DNA of 64,000 nucleotides from contig JAJYLT010000011.1 of NCBI GenBank assembly GCA_021787565.1, forward strand, positions 28,690 through 92,689, written 5' to 3'. The position numbers were made by a program, and so were the translations under genes. The notes beneath the pieces are model-generated. The model did not search any database and was not told where the DNA came from. It worked only from the letters and a program-made list of their open reading frames with translations. Positions within the stretch are counted from its first letter, which is position 1. Each line of letters opens with the position of its first letter. Origin of the DNA: Acidobacteriota bacterium. GTDB lineage: Bacteria; Acidobacteriota; UBA4820; DSQY01. Of this stretch, positions 46,771-55,912 are shown piece after piece.

Positions 46771-46871
46771 CGAGAGGCGAGAGGCGAGACGCTAGACGCG
46801 AGGGCATTCTGCCCGAGTCGCGGAGTCCCCCGTTCTCGCCGCGCCGGTGAGCACGCCCGCACGGTGGGCAT

Positions 46872-46988
46872 GTCATCCTGAAGCACTCTTCGAAGCTTCT
46901 CCCCTGAAGGATCTCAAGGGCAGAAGGAGCCCAAACCTCGCCTGAGATCCTTCGGGAGGAGCCCGTTGCAAGGAGCCCTCAGGATGAC
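46872..46988. repeat. GTCATCCTGA...CTCAGGATGAC element, family D copy 2
   Basis: The ends are inverted repeats. The inside carries AAGGATCTCAAGGGCAG and a complementary CCTGAGATCCTT. It belongs to a repeat type seen widely in bacterial intergenic DNA (general knowledge). Confidence 0.7.
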
Positions 46989-47087
46989 GGGTCCCGGGGC
47001 GGGGGGGTGAGACGCGAGATGCGAGAGGCAAGGCGCGAGACGCGAAAGGCCGGGCGAACCGGGCCGTTGTCTCTTTCGGCATCTCCT

Positions 47088-47300
47088 CATCCCCTCATCC
47101 CCTCATCCCCTCATCCCCTCATCTCCTCATCCCCTCATCCCCTCATCCCCTCATCCCCTCATCCCCTCATCCCCTCATCACCTCATCTCCTCATCTCCTC
47201 ATCTCCTCATCTCCTCATCTCCTCATCTCCTCATCACCTCATCTCCTCATCTCCTCATCACCTCATCTCCTCATCTCCTCATCACCTCATCTCCTCATCT
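47088..47300. repeat. Octamer tandem repeat (TCATCCCC, TCATCTCC, TCATCACC), about 26 units
   Basis: The first half is mostly TCATCCCC and the second half TCATCTCC with interspersed TCATCACC. No spacers. It leaves an open frame of an octapeptide repeat, which I regard as accidental. Confidence 0.95.
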
Positions 47301-47361
47301 CGATGGCCCCCGGAGGCAATCAAACGCCCCGTCCCGATGTTCATCAACCCGAGGAGCGACG

Positions 47362-47952
47362 ATGAACCGAGGGCGGTGGCTGGTGTCGGGGCTTCTGGCG
47401 GCGGCGGCGACCTGGGGTGCGTGGTCCGCCTTGCGGCACCTGGGCCTCGCCGTCGACGAGCGCCCGTCGTCCGCCGCCATCCGCGGAGTCCGGGAGGCAC
47501 GTCCCATGACCTTTCCGATCCAGAAAAGCGACGAGGAGTGGAAGCGGCAGCTCACGCCGCTCCAGTACGAGGTGACGCGCCAGAAGGGGACCGAGCGCCC
47601 CTTCACGGGCGCCTACTGGAACAGCCATGAGAAGGGAGTCTACTGCTGCGTCTGCTGCGGCGCGCCCCTCTTCCGCAGCGACGCCAAGTTCGACTCCGTC
47701 TGCGGCTGGCCCAGCTTCTTCAAGCCCATCTCGCCCGGTGCCGTGGACAGCCAGGTGGACCGCTCCTTCCTCATGGTGCGCGACGAGATCCTCTGCGCCC
47801 GCTGCGGCGCCCACCTCGGCCACGTCTTCGAGGACGGCCCGCCCCCCACGGGCCTGCGCTACTGCATCAACTCCGCCGCGCTCAAGTTCGTGCCGGACGG
47901 TAAAGACGGAGACAGCGCAGCAGTGAAACCGGGAGACAGCCAGAAGAAATAG
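47362..47952 (+). CDS. msrB: Exported peptide methionine sulfoxide reductase MsrB
   Basis: 196 residues. A hydrophobic N-terminus (about 6-28) acts as signal peptide or anchor. The MsrB domain runs from about 55 to 180: CVCCGAPLF and [12 protein letters not shown] are the two zinc CxxC motifs, and [11 protein letters not shown] holds the catalytic Cys. Reduces the R-epimer of methionine sulfoxide, complementing the exported MsrA at 31 kb. The C-terminal tail ([15 protein letters not shown]) merges into a repeat. Confidence 0.94.
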   Translation: MNRGRWLVSGLLAAAATWGAWSALRHLGLAVDERPSSAAIRGVREARPMTFPIQKSDEEWKRQLTPLQYEVTRQKGTERPFTGAYWNSHEKGVYCCVCCGAPLFRSDAKFDSVCGWPSFFKPISPGAVDSQVDRSFLMVRDEILCARCGAHLGHVFEDGPPPTGLRYCINSAALKFVPDGKDGDSAAVKPGDSQKK

Positions 47953-48175
47953 GATTCACCACCAAGACACTAAGGCGCCAAGGGAGACCGGGAGAAGGCG
48001 AGGATTCACCGCTGAGGCGCTGAGGACGCGGTGGGGGGCCACTAGCCGAGACGCCGCCCGGTTCTCCGGTCATTCTGGCGAGCGAAGCGAGTCCAGAATC
48101 CAGGGCGATGACGGAGAAGGATTCCTGACAAGCTGAAATCCTGGCAAATGAAGCGCGTCCAGGACCTAATGACCT
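47952..48175. repeat. Intergenic repeat remnants
   Basis: GGATTCACCACCAAGACACT (related to 31743-31773), CACCGCTGAGGCGCTGAGG, and GGTCATTCTGGCGAGCGAAGCGAGTCCAGAATCC-like hairpin sequence at 48069-48100. No gene seen. Confidence 0.55.
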
Positions 48176-48226
48176 TCATGGGGCGGGTTCAGGTCTATAC
48201 GGTCTTTCCATTCGAAATTCGCGATT

Positions 48227-49672
48227 CTACTTTCTGTTCTTCTCCCACAGCGTGGCCATCCTGGCCTTGACGCCCGCGTCCATGGCGATCACGTCGGGCC
48301 AGTCGCGGGTGAAGCCCTCGCCGGGCCACTTCTTGGTGGCGTCGATGCCGAGCTTGCCGCCGTAGGCGAAGAACTGCGAGGCGTGCTCCAGGGCGTCCGC
48401 CGGGCCGCGCGCGAGCTCCAGGTCGCGCCCGGGGTCGATGTTGGCCAGCACCCGCCACGCCACCTCGCTCGCGTCCTGCACGTTGACATCCGAGTCCACC
48501 ACGACGATGACCTTCGAGAACATGGCCTGGCCGAGGCCCCACAGGGCGTGCATGACCTTGCGCGCGTGGCCGGGGTAGGCCTTGTCTATGGAGACCAGGA
48601 CGAGGTTGTGGAAGACCCCCTCGGGCGGCATGTGCAGGTCCGTCACCTCGGGGAGCTGGCGCTTGAGGATGGGCAGCGTGACGCGCTCGATGGCGTACCC
48701 CATGAAGGCGTCCTCCATGGGAGGCGGCCCCACGATGGTGTGGACGTAGAGCGGCTCCTTGCGCCGCGTCACGCACTCCACGTGGAAGACGGGGTAGTCG
48801 TCCGCCAGCGAGTAGTAGCCCGTGTGGTCGCCGAAGGGCCCCTCGCGCCGCAGCTCCGCCGGGTCCACCCAGCCCTCCAGCACGATCTCCGCGTTGGCCG
48901 GCACCTCCAGCCCCACCGTCTCGCAGGCCACCATCTCCACCGGCTCCTTGCGGATGAAGCCCGCCAGGATCATCTCGTCGATGTCGTCCGGCAGGGGCAT
49001 GGCCGCCGAGAAGTAGGTGGCCGGGTCGGAGCCGATGGCCACCGCCACCTCGATCTTCTCCCCCGCCGCCAGCGCCTGCCGGGCGTGCTTGGCGCCGTGC
49101 TTGTGGAGCTGCCAGTGCATGCCCGTGGTGGCCTCGTCGTAGACCTGCATGCGGTACATGCCGCAGTTGCGCTTGCCCGATGCGCGGTCCTTCGTGAAGA
49201 CCATGGGCAGGGTGATGAAGGGACCGCCGTCCTGTGGCCAGCAGGTGCAGACGGGCAGGTCGAGCAGGGAGAACTGGCCCTTCCCGAGGATGACCTCCTT
49301 GCACGGCCCCGACTTCACGGTCTTGGGGAGGAAGGAGGCCAGCTCCGCGAGCTGGGGCAGCATCCTCAGCTTGTCCAGGAGCCCCTGCGGCTGCTTGATG
49401 TCGAAGAAGGCGGCGATGCGCTCGTCCACCTCCTCGTACCGCGCGATGCCCAAGGCCTTCAGCATCCGCCGGTGCGTCCCCAGGACGTTCCCGAGCACCG
49501 GGATGGCGTGGCCCCTCACCTTCTCGAAGAGCACCGCCGGCCCCCCCTCCTTCACCGCCCGGTCCAGGATCTCCGTGATCTCCAGGCGGGGGTCCACCTC
49601 CTCCCGGATCCACAGCAGCTCCCCGTCCCGCTCCAGCGCCCCCACGAAGTCCCGCAGGTCCTTGTAGCCCAT
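48227..49672 (-). CDS. UbiD-family prenylated-FMN decarboxylase
   Basis: 481 residues from ATG 49672, with GGAGG just upstream; the frame stays open further 5' but that part lacks similarity. MGYKDLRDFVGALERDGELLWI start, VLGNVLGTHRRM, the RNCGMYRMQVYDEATTGMHWQLHKHG segment and EGPFGDHTGYYS are characteristic. UbiD enzymes decarboxylate aromatic or unsaturated acids with prFMN made by UbiX. With mqnE in the genome, a role as the decarboxylase of late menaquinone synthesis (MqnL-like) is possible but not proven. No ubiX in the window. Confidence 0.88.
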   Translation of the reverse strand: MGYKDLRDFVGALERDGELLWIREEVDPRLEITEILDRAVKEGGPAVLFEKVRGHAIPVLGNVLGTHRRMLKALGIARYEEVDERIAAFFDIKQPQGLLDKLRMLPQLAELASFLPKTVKSGPCKEVILGKGQFSLLDLPVCTCWPQDGGPFITLPMVFTKDRASGKRNCGMYRMQVYDEATTGMHWQLHKHGAKHARQALAAGEKIEVAVAIGSDPATYFSAAMPLPDDIDEMILAGFIRKEPVEMVACETVGLEVPANAEIVLEGWVDPAELRREGPFGDHTGYYSLADDYPVFHVECVTRRKEPLYVHTIVGPPPMEDAFMGYAIERVTLPILKRQLPEVTDLHMPPEGVFHNLVLVSIDKAYPGHARKVMHALWGLGQAMFSKVIVVVDSDVNVQDASEVAWRVLANIDPGRDLELARGPADALEHASQFFAYGGKLGIDATKKWPGEGFTRDWPDVIAMDAGVKARMATLWEKNRK

Positions 49673-50320
49673 CTCGGCCTCCACCGGCCCAGGGTAGTGC
49701 AGGCCGCCCGCGAAGGGAAGGGAGGCGGAGAGAATCGCGAATGCGAATGGCGAATGGATACAGAATGAATGCGGGCCATCGAGGCGGGCCGCGGCAAAGA
49801 CCGCGGCCGAACCGCGCCGGCCGCCCTTCCCTCGGTGGGGCGGGCGCCCCGCCCGTGCGCCCGCGAAGGAAGACATCCGCCCGTAGCGGCCGGTGGAAAC
49901 CGGCCGAAGAGCCGCCGGTTCGGGAAGCGTCATCTATAGAAGCGCGGCCCCGCCCGTAGGAGCGCGCTCCAGAGCGCGAACCCTCCAAGTCGCGCGTGCC
50001 GTTGTCTTTCCGGCTTCCCCCCGAGGTCCGCCCTATCGGGCTTCCCAGGAAGAACCCCGGACATCATCGCGGTCCAATGGAACCAGCGCCACGCTCGCCG
50101 GCAAGGTGCGCCGCCGTGAGGCCACTGCAGCCCCTTGTCCCTCCTTGCATTCAGGAGCTTCACCGGGGAAGGCTCTTGGCAATCGCCCGCTTGTGCCGCT
50201 TCCTCCTGGGGGGGTAGACTGAGGCTCCAGCCCGGTTCAGCGACATTCTGGCATTCTCCAGCGGCGGCTTAGCGAGGGGGAGCACTATACTGGAAACGGG
50301 ATATCACCAGAGGAGAAGCC
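49673..50320. other. Gene-free region with REP-like hairpins
   Basis: No credible gene. Contains GCGAAT iterations (49736-49756), GGTGGGGCGGGCGCCCCGCCCGTGCGC-type hairpin sequence at 49834-49860 (relative of the 52.7 and 63.9 kb elements), a CGGCCGGTGG/CCGGTTT-type hairpin, and GTAGGAGCGCGCTCC at 49958-49972. A TATACT at 50286 may be a -10 box for the next gene, but no -35 is evident. Confidence 0.5.
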
Positions 50321-51481
50321 ATGCTTGCAACCCAAATCCGTCAGAAGGACGCCGTCTTCTACTTCATCGCCTACCCCGCCCGCGACGCGCTCGACAAGGT
50401 GCGCTTCATGCGCCGCTACTACGACGAGGGTGCCCAGCTCGCCCCGAACCACGTCGGCAAGGAGGACGAGATCGCGCGTTTCGTCGCCGCCATCGAGCGA
50501 ACCGACGCCGCCTTTCAGCGCGAGCTGAGCCAGGCGAAGGTTCGCGCGATCAAGAACTTCTACGAGACGGCCAACACCCAGCCCCCAATTCCAGGGACGG
50601 TCCTCCTTTTCACGCCGGAGCACCTCGCCTTCCATCCCATCGCCCCCTACGACAACGTGGGCAACCTCGAGGAGCCCCTGGAGAAGTTCCTCATCATCGA
50701 CGGCCAGCACCGGCTCGCCGCCCTTCACTTTTATCTGAAGGACAAGCCGGACGACGCTGGGATCGTTCTCGTTCCGTGCGTCATCTTCGACGGCCAGGCC
50801 GCCGACTTCGCCACGGAGATGTTCGTCACCATCAACTCCACCGCCACCCGGATCAACAAGAGCCACCTCGTGGACCTCTACGAGAAGGTGAGCTGGGAAT
50901 CCCCGGACAAGAAGCTTGCGGCCAGGGTAGTGGAGCGGCTCTACTCCGAGCAGGACAGCCCCCTGCGCTACCGCATCAACCGCCTGGGTGGCCGCAGCCA
51001 GAAGGAGAAGTGGATCCTCCAGGCCGAGCTCTACAACGAGCTGCACCGCTGGATCGCCGCCGACCGCGAGGCTCGCGGCCGCGTCAACGTCACCGACCAT
51101 GAGGTGTGGCGCTACTACGGCCTCGTCCGCGACTTCCTGAAGGCCGCCGGGCGCGTGTGGGGCGAAGCGTGGGGCTCGAAGAGGCACCGGATCACCGAAG
51201 CGGTCACCCTCAAGGCCATGGTCCGCATCTGCGCGCAGCTCGCCGGCACGGACGAGCTCCCCGCGGAGGACCGCGTCTCCCGCTGGGAGGAGCGCCTCGC
51301 TCCCTGGACACAGAAGACGGGCGACTTCCGCGAGGAGGGCTTCTACGAACGCTTCCCCGCCAAGGGCCAGGTGGAACGCGTCGCCCGCATCCACCGTGAG
51401 CTGGGTCGCCTCGTCGGTCTGGAGGCGCCGTCCCCCGGCGGGCCGCGCCGCAGGGGTCGAAAAGACCAGGGTGAGGCCTGA
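50321..51481 (+). CDS. DGQHR-domain protein (DndB-like)
   Basis: 386 residues, with AGAGGAG before the ATG. The signature IIDGQHRLAALHFY sits near residue 127, preceded by KVRAIKNFYE and followed by INSTATRINKSHLVDLYEKVS, as in DGQHR/DndB-type proteins. These are found in DNA phosphorothioation and other defence loci, where DndB represses the dnd operon. No dndA or dndC-E genes lie in the window, so this is a stand-alone relative of unknown task. Its stop overlaps the next start (TGATG). Confidence 0.8.
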   Translation: MLATQIRQKDAVFYFIAYPARDALDKVRFMRRYYDEGAQLAPNHVGKEDEIARFVAAIERTDAAFQRELSQAKVRAIKNFYETANTQPPIPGTVLLFTPEHLAFHPIAPYDNVGNLEEPLEKFLIIDGQHRLAALHFYLKDKPDDAGIVLVPCVIFDGQAADFATEMFVTINSTATRINKSHLVDLYEKVSWESPDKKLAARVVERLYSEQDSPLRYRINRLGGRSQKEKWILQAELYNELHRWIAADREARGRVNVTDHEVWRYYGLVRDFLKAAGRVWGEAWGSKRHRITEAVTLKAMVRICAQLAGTDELPAEDRVSRWEERLAPWTQKTGDFREEGFYERFPAKGQVERVARIHRELGRLVGLEAPSPGGPRRRGRKDQGEA

Positions 51482-52899
51482 TGCCCGTCCCCGGCCGCAA
51501 CGACCCATGCCCCTGCGGCAGCGGGAAGAAGTACAAGCGGTGCTGCCTGGGAAAGGATCAAGTCCGGAGCCGGCCGGCCGGTGAGCCTTCCCCCCTTGAG
51601 AATAGGGCCACCCCCACGCTCGGCGAGCGACTCGGTGAATTCGCTGTGGGGAAGGAGTTCGTCCACCATAACGTTTTGGGCTTGGCGCTGCTTTGGGGGG
51701 ACGGACGGCTCGCCCCCTCGAAGAAGGCCTTCGAGAGATTCGTCTTCGGCGATGACGCCCGTCAGGTTTTCATTCCCTACTTGATCTACGATCTCACCTT
51801 CCCGCCAAACCAACCCTCCATCGCCGGCCTCTTCCTGGAGAGACACGGCCCGAGCATGACCGGGGAGGAGCGCGCTTGGCTGGAGGCGCGGCGATGTTCG
51901 GTCCTCAAGCCCTTTGAAGTCATCGGCGTCCGGCTGGACGAGGGGCTCCTCCTGAAGGACCTCTGGAGCGGGCAGACGGTCTGGGTCAAGGAACGGCTCG
52001 CCACGCACCAAATCGCGCAGTGGGACCTCCTTGTGGCTCGGCTGGCGGCCGAGCCGGGCAAACCGGTGGAGATGGAACAAGGAGCCTTCCTCCTTCCCCA
52101 GGACGCCCGGCAGGAACTCCTGGAAATGCTCCGCGTCGAACGCAAGTCCCGGCGCCAGCCGGACGACGTCACACTCTTCCGGGAGCTGGCGCCGGTCCTC
52201 ACCTTGTTTTGGCAGAAGTACGCCATCTTTCGCCCTCTCCCCGACATGCGTAACATGGACGGAGACCCGATGGTCTTCGTCACGCAGGATTTCGAGGTCT
52301 TGGACCGCCCCGCGCTCCTTTCCGCCCTCGCTTCGGACCCGTCGATGCAAGCGGGGGACGACGCCGGCTCGTACCGGTGGGTCCGCCCCGACGAAGACGG
52401 CGGTCTCATCACCCTTGGTCATCTGCGGATCGTTGGCGGAAGGCTCGTCGTTGAAACGAATTCCCGCAAACGCGCGGGCGCCCTGCGCAGGCGCATCGAG
52501 CGTCACACGGGGGGAAACGCGGTGCGCTTCGAAAAGAGCCGGAGCCAAAGTTTCAAGGCGGCCATGCGCCGCCACGAGAAGACTCCACCGCAGGAGAAAG
52601 ACCGAGGGGGGGAGGGGGTCAAGTCTTTACTGTTAGCGTCTCGGATCACTAACTCTAAAGACCTGGCCCCGGTTCTCGCTTCCCCCCGTGGGGCGGGCGC
52701 CCCCGCCCGCCGCTTCGAAGGCCCCCCCTCACGCGCAGCGGCCGATGGCCACATCGTCCGTCGGCCGCAACGAGTGGCCGCCGCACCCAAGGCACCCATA
52801 CCAGGGAGGCACGCGCGCCCCGCCCGTGCGCCCGCGAAGCAAGGCACCTGCCCTCAACGGCCGGCCGTCCTCGAAGGCGCCTCCCCACAATCTCCTTAA
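51481..52899 (+). CDS. SEC-C zinc-motif protein; C-terminus runs into a repeat
   Basis: 472 residues. The N-terminus RNDPCPCGSGKKYKRCC is a complete SEC-C zinc motif (CxCx8CC), normally seen at the end of SecA and in accessory proteins. Residues about 30-365 have no family I recognise. From about residue 375 the frame crosses an inverted repeat (GTCTTTA/TAAAGAC near 52625-52665) and then the GC-rich family C element at 52687-52723, so the last 90 or so residues are probably repeat-derived. It starts on the stop codon of the DGQHR gene and should be its functional partner (inference). Confidence 0.65.
   Translation: MPVPGRNDPCPCGSGKKYKRCCLGKDQVRSRPAGEPSPLENRATPTLGERLGEFAVGKEFVHHNVLGLALLWGDGRLAPSKKAFERFVFGDDARQVFIPYLIYDLTFPPNQPSIAGLFLERHGPSMTGEERAWLEARRCSVLKPFEVIGVRLDEGLLLKDLWSGQTVWVKERLATHQIAQWDLLVARLAAEPGKPVEMEQGAFLLPQDARQELLEMLRVERKSRRQPDDVTLFRELAPVLTLFWQKYAIFRPLPDMRNMDGDPMVFVTQDFEVLDRPALLSALASDPSMQAGDDAGSYRWVRPDEDGGLITLGHLRIVGGRLVVETNSRKRAGALRRRIERHTGGNAVRFEKSRSQSFKAAMRRHEKTPPQEKDRGGEGVKSLLLASRITNSKDLAPVLASPRGAGAPARRFEGPPSRAAADGHIVRRPQRVAAAPKAPIPGRHARPARAPAKQGTCPQRPAVLEGASPQSP
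52687..52723. repeat. GC-rich hairpin element, family C copy
   Basis: CGTGGGGCGGGCGCC...CCGCCGCTTCGAAGGCC. Its complement matches the 50-bp tandem units at 63863-63994 almost base for base. Confidence 0.8.
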
Positions 52900-53067
52900 C
52901 CTGCAACCTGCAACCCCTAATCCTTAGCCCCTCTTCTTTCCGGCCGGTTGCGACGGCTGTCGCCCTTGCCAGCGGGAGTGATGCCAGATTCCCCTCAAAG
53001 GTGTATGCTTTGCCCTTGGACCAACACCCAGGAAGGACGCACCGGGAAGAGGCGGAAGAGGGGGAAC

Positions 53068-53187
53068 ATGCCCACACCCGAGAAGGAAGCCAAGTTAATC
53101 ATTAACGGCGTGCATTTTGCGGCCGGACGGATGCTGCGCCTCCCTGTGTTTTCGAGCGCTGTTCCGTTGTCTCAGTGGGCTTTTTAG
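53068..53187 (+). pseudogene. Possible truncated HsdR-like N-terminal fragment
   Basis: A short frame with AGAGGGGG before its ATG begins MPTPEKEAKLIINGVHFAAG, which resembles the start of another type I restriction R-subunit group (TPEQKARQxIDxxLxAAGW), then drifts and stops at the hsdR start. Base composition is lower in GC than in its neighbours. It may instead be a small leader peptide. Confidence 0.3.
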
Positions 53188-53189
53188 CC

Positions 53190-55871
53190 GTGTCGGACCT
53201 CAACGAAGCCGCTACGAGAAAGAGGCTCATCGATCCCAAGCTGCGGGCAGGCGGCTGGAACTTGTGTGCCTTCGATCCCGCGAAATCGGCAAAAGATCTC
53301 GACCGTTGCGCCCTGACGGAATACCCCACCGACAACGGCCCCGCTGACTATGCGCTTCTGGACGACGGCCGGATCATCGGCATCGTCGAGGCCAAGCGGC
53401 TGACGCTGGGCCCTCAGAACGTGTTGACCCAGGCGGAGCGCTACGCCAGGGGCCTCCAGAGCGGTCCGTGCAACTTCAACGGCCTACGGGTTCCCTTCCT
53501 CTACTCGACCAACGGTGAGGTGATCTGGTTTCACGACATCCGGCATCCGCTGAACCGCTCCAGAAAGATCGCGGGCTTTCACACCCCTGAAGCCTTGCAG
53601 GAGATGCTGTCCAAGGATTTCGACGGTGCCTGCGGGGCCCTCCTCTCGACCCCCAACGCTCACCCGCGCCTGCGCCCGTACCAGTGTGAGGCCAACGAGG
53701 CGATGGAGCAGGCCATCGCCGCTCGCAAGCGGGCCATGCTGGTGGCCATGGCGACGGGGACGGGCAAGACCTTCACGCTGGTGAACGAGATCTACCGGCT
53801 CATGAAGGCGGGTGTGGCCAAGCGGGTCCTCTTTCTCGTGGACCGCCGCGCGCTGGCCGCCCAAGCCGTTCGCGCCTTCGCCTCCTTCGAACCCGAGCCC
53901 AACCTGAAGTTCGATCAGGTCTATGAGGTCTACAGCCAGCGCTTCTTCAAGGACGATCTGGACGAGGACGAGAAATTCGACCCCAAGGTGCTCCCGTCGT
54001 CGTACCTGCTTTCACCGAACGCGGGCTTGGCCTTTGTATACGTCTGCACCATCCAGCGCATGACCATCAACCTCTTCGGCCGGAACGCCGTCTTCGCCGC
54101 CGGCGAGGAGGACATCGACGAGGACGCCGACAAGCTGGAGATCCCCATCCACGCCTTCGACCTGATCGTGGCCGACGAATGTCACCGCGGCTATACGGCC
54201 CGCGAGGAGGCGATCTGGCGCGACACCCTGGACCACTTCGACGCCCTCAAGATCGGCCTCACCGCAACGCCCGCTTCCCACACTACCGGCTATTTCAAGG
54301 AGATCCCCTACCGATACGAGTACACGCGCGCGGTCCGCGAGGGCTACCTCGTGGACTACGACGCGGTCTCCATCCGCTCCGACGTGCGCATGAACGGCGT
54401 CTTCCTCAGCGAGGGCGAGCGGGTGGGGCTCGTGGACCCCGAATCGGGGCGGGAGCGGCTGGACAACGTGGAAGACGAGCGCCAGTTCGCGCCCACCGAA
54501 CTGGAAGAGAAGGTCACCTCGCCCGACAGCAACCGGAAGATTCTGGAAGAGATCCGGAAGTACGCGGACGAGCATCAAGCGCTTTATGGCCGTTTCCCCA
54601 AGACGCTCATCTTCGCGGCCAACGACCTGCCCCACACGTCCCATGCCGACGACCTCGTGGACAAGGCCCGCGACGTCTTCGGCCAGGGGGACAGCTTCGT
54701 CCAGAAGATCACGGGGCGCGTGGACCGGCCCCTTCAGCGCATCCGGGAATTCCGCAACCGCAGGCAGCCGGGCATCGTGGTTACCGTGGACCTCCTCTCC
54801 ACCGGCGTGGACATCCCGGACCTGGAGTTCATCGTGTTCCTGCGCACGATCAAATCCCGCATCCTCTTCGAGCAGATGATGGGCCGGGGCACGCGCCGGG
54901 GCGAACTCTATCCCGACAAGTCCCACTTCACGGTCTTCGACTGCTTCGGAGGGACGCTCCTGGAGTACTTCCGCACCGCGACCGCCATCACGGCGGAACC
55001 GCCGCAGAAGGAGGCACGCACCCTCCACGAGATCATCGAGGATATCTGGGCCAACCGGGATAGGGACTACAACGTCCGGTGCCTGGTCAGGCGGCTCCAA
55101 CGAGTCGCCAAGGAGATGTCCGGCGAGGCCCGGGAGCTGTTCGCCGCCTACATCGAGGAGGGGGACGTGGCCCGCTTTGCAGCGGAACTGCCTCGATGCC
55201 TGCACGAGGACTTCACGGGCGTCATGGCGCTCCTCCGCGCCCCCGCCTTCCAGGATCTCCTCGTGAACTACCCGAGACCCAAGCGGACCTTCCTCGTCGC
55301 CTACGACACCGTGGACACGGTGGCCAGCGCGTGGCAGGTGCGGGGGAGCGACGGCGCCCTGCTTAAACCCGAGGACTACCTGGCCGCCTTCGCCCGATAC
55401 GTGCGGAACAACCAGAACCAGGTGGAGGCTCTGACCATCCTCCTCGAACGCCCGAAGGAATGGGGCGGCCACGCCCTGCTCGACCTGCGCAAGAAGCTCA
55501 CCACCAGCCAGGAGGGTTTCAGCGAGGCCAACCTCCAGAAAGCCCACGAACGCTGCTACCACAAGGCCCTCGCCGACATCATCTCCATGGTCAAGCACGC
55601 CGCTCGCGAGACCGAGCCTCTCCTGACGGGCGAGGAGCGGGCCGAGCTGGCCATCGGACGCGTCACGAAGGGGCTCTACATCACACCCGAACAACAACAG
55701 TGGCTCTCCTGGATCAAGGCCCACCTTGCCGTGAACCTCTCCATCGAGAAGGACGACTTCGACCTCTCGCCCATCCTCATGCGCCACGGGGGGTGGGGGC
55801 AGGCTAACCGAGCGTTTCAAGGGCAGTTGGAAGGGTTGATCCAAAAGCTCAATGAGGTGGTGGCGGCATAG
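53190..55871 (+). CDS. hsdR: Type I restriction enzyme, R subunit (EcoEI-like)
   Basis: 893 residues from GTG 53190 (MSDLNEAATRKRLIDPKL); GTG 53175 would add five residues. The nuclease domain has NGPADYALL and IVEAKR (D...ExK, about residue 67). Helicase motor: MATGTGKTFTL (Walker A, about 190), DECHRG (about 329), GLTATP, DLLSTGVDIPDLEF and QMMGRGTRRG. The EcoEI-type C-terminal domain follows FDCFGGTLLEYF. It translocates DNA and cuts unmodified DNA in complex with HsdM and HsdS. Intact. First gene of a five-gene operon. Confidence 0.94.
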   Translation: MSDLNEAATRKRLIDPKLRAGGWNLCAFDPAKSAKDLDRCALTEYPTDNGPADYALLDDGRIIGIVEAKRLTLGPQNVLTQAERYARGLQSGPCNFNGLRVPFLYSTNGEVIWFHDIRHPLNRSRKIAGFHTPEALQEMLSKDFDGACGALLSTPNAHPRLRPYQCEANEAMEQAIAARKRAMLVAMATGTGKTFTLVNEIYRLMKAGVAKRVLFLVDRRALAAQAVRAFASFEPEPNLKFDQVYEVYSQRFFKDDLDEDEKFDPKVLPSSYLLSPNAGLAFVYVCTIQRMTINLFGRNAVFAAGEEDIDEDADKLEIPIHAFDLIVADECHRGYTAREEAIWRDTLDHFDALKIGLTATPASHTTGYFKEIPYRYEYTRAVREGYLVDYDAVSIRSDVRMNGVFLSEGERVGLVDPESGRERLDNVEDERQFAPTELEEKVTSPDSNRKILEEIRKYADEHQALYGRFPKTLIFAANDLPHTSHADDLVDKARDVFGQGDSFVQKITGRVDRPLQRIREFRNRRQPGIVVTVDLLSTGVDIPDLEFIVFLRTIKSRILFEQMMGRGTRRGELYPDKSHFTVFDCFGGTLLEYFRTATAITAEPPQKEARTLHEIIEDIWANRDRDYNVRCLVRRLQRVAKEMSGEARELFAAYIEEGDVARFAAELPRCLHEDFTGVMALLRAPAFQDLLVNYPRPKRTFLVAYDTVDTVASAWQVRGSDGALLKPEDYLAAFARYVRNNQNQVEALTILLERPKEWGGHALLDLRKKLTTSQEGFSEANLQKAHERCYHKALADIISMVKHAARETEPLLTGEERAELAIGRVTKGLYITPEQQQWLSWIKAHLAVNLSIEKDDFDLSPILMRHGGWGQANRAFQGQLEGLIQKLNEVVAA

Positions 55872-55912
55872 AGATGAGAAGACAACCAGGGCAGGAGGGA
55901 GGGGGATAATCG

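Noticed and set aside
44364..46886. Minus-strand frame opposite tamA
   Set aside because: Starts inside repeats and covers a clear Omp85 gene; no independent support.
47007..47630. Frame with a long octapeptide repeat
   Set aside because: An 8-bp repeat always gives an octapeptide repeat in any open frame; it has no ribosome site and overlaps msrB out of frame.
48060..48110. Rho-independent terminator after msrB
   Set aside because: The hairpin belongs to a dispersed TCATTCTGG repeat and is not followed by a T tract.
50150..50220. Sigma-54 promoter before the DGQHR gene (TTGGCAATCGCCCGC)
   Set aside because: The GG to GC spacing is one base short of the required 10, and the distance to the gene is large.
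53068..53187. Small leader-peptide or third toxin gene before hsdR
   Set aside because: The only resemblance is to an R-subunit N-terminus; kept as a low-confidence remnant instead.
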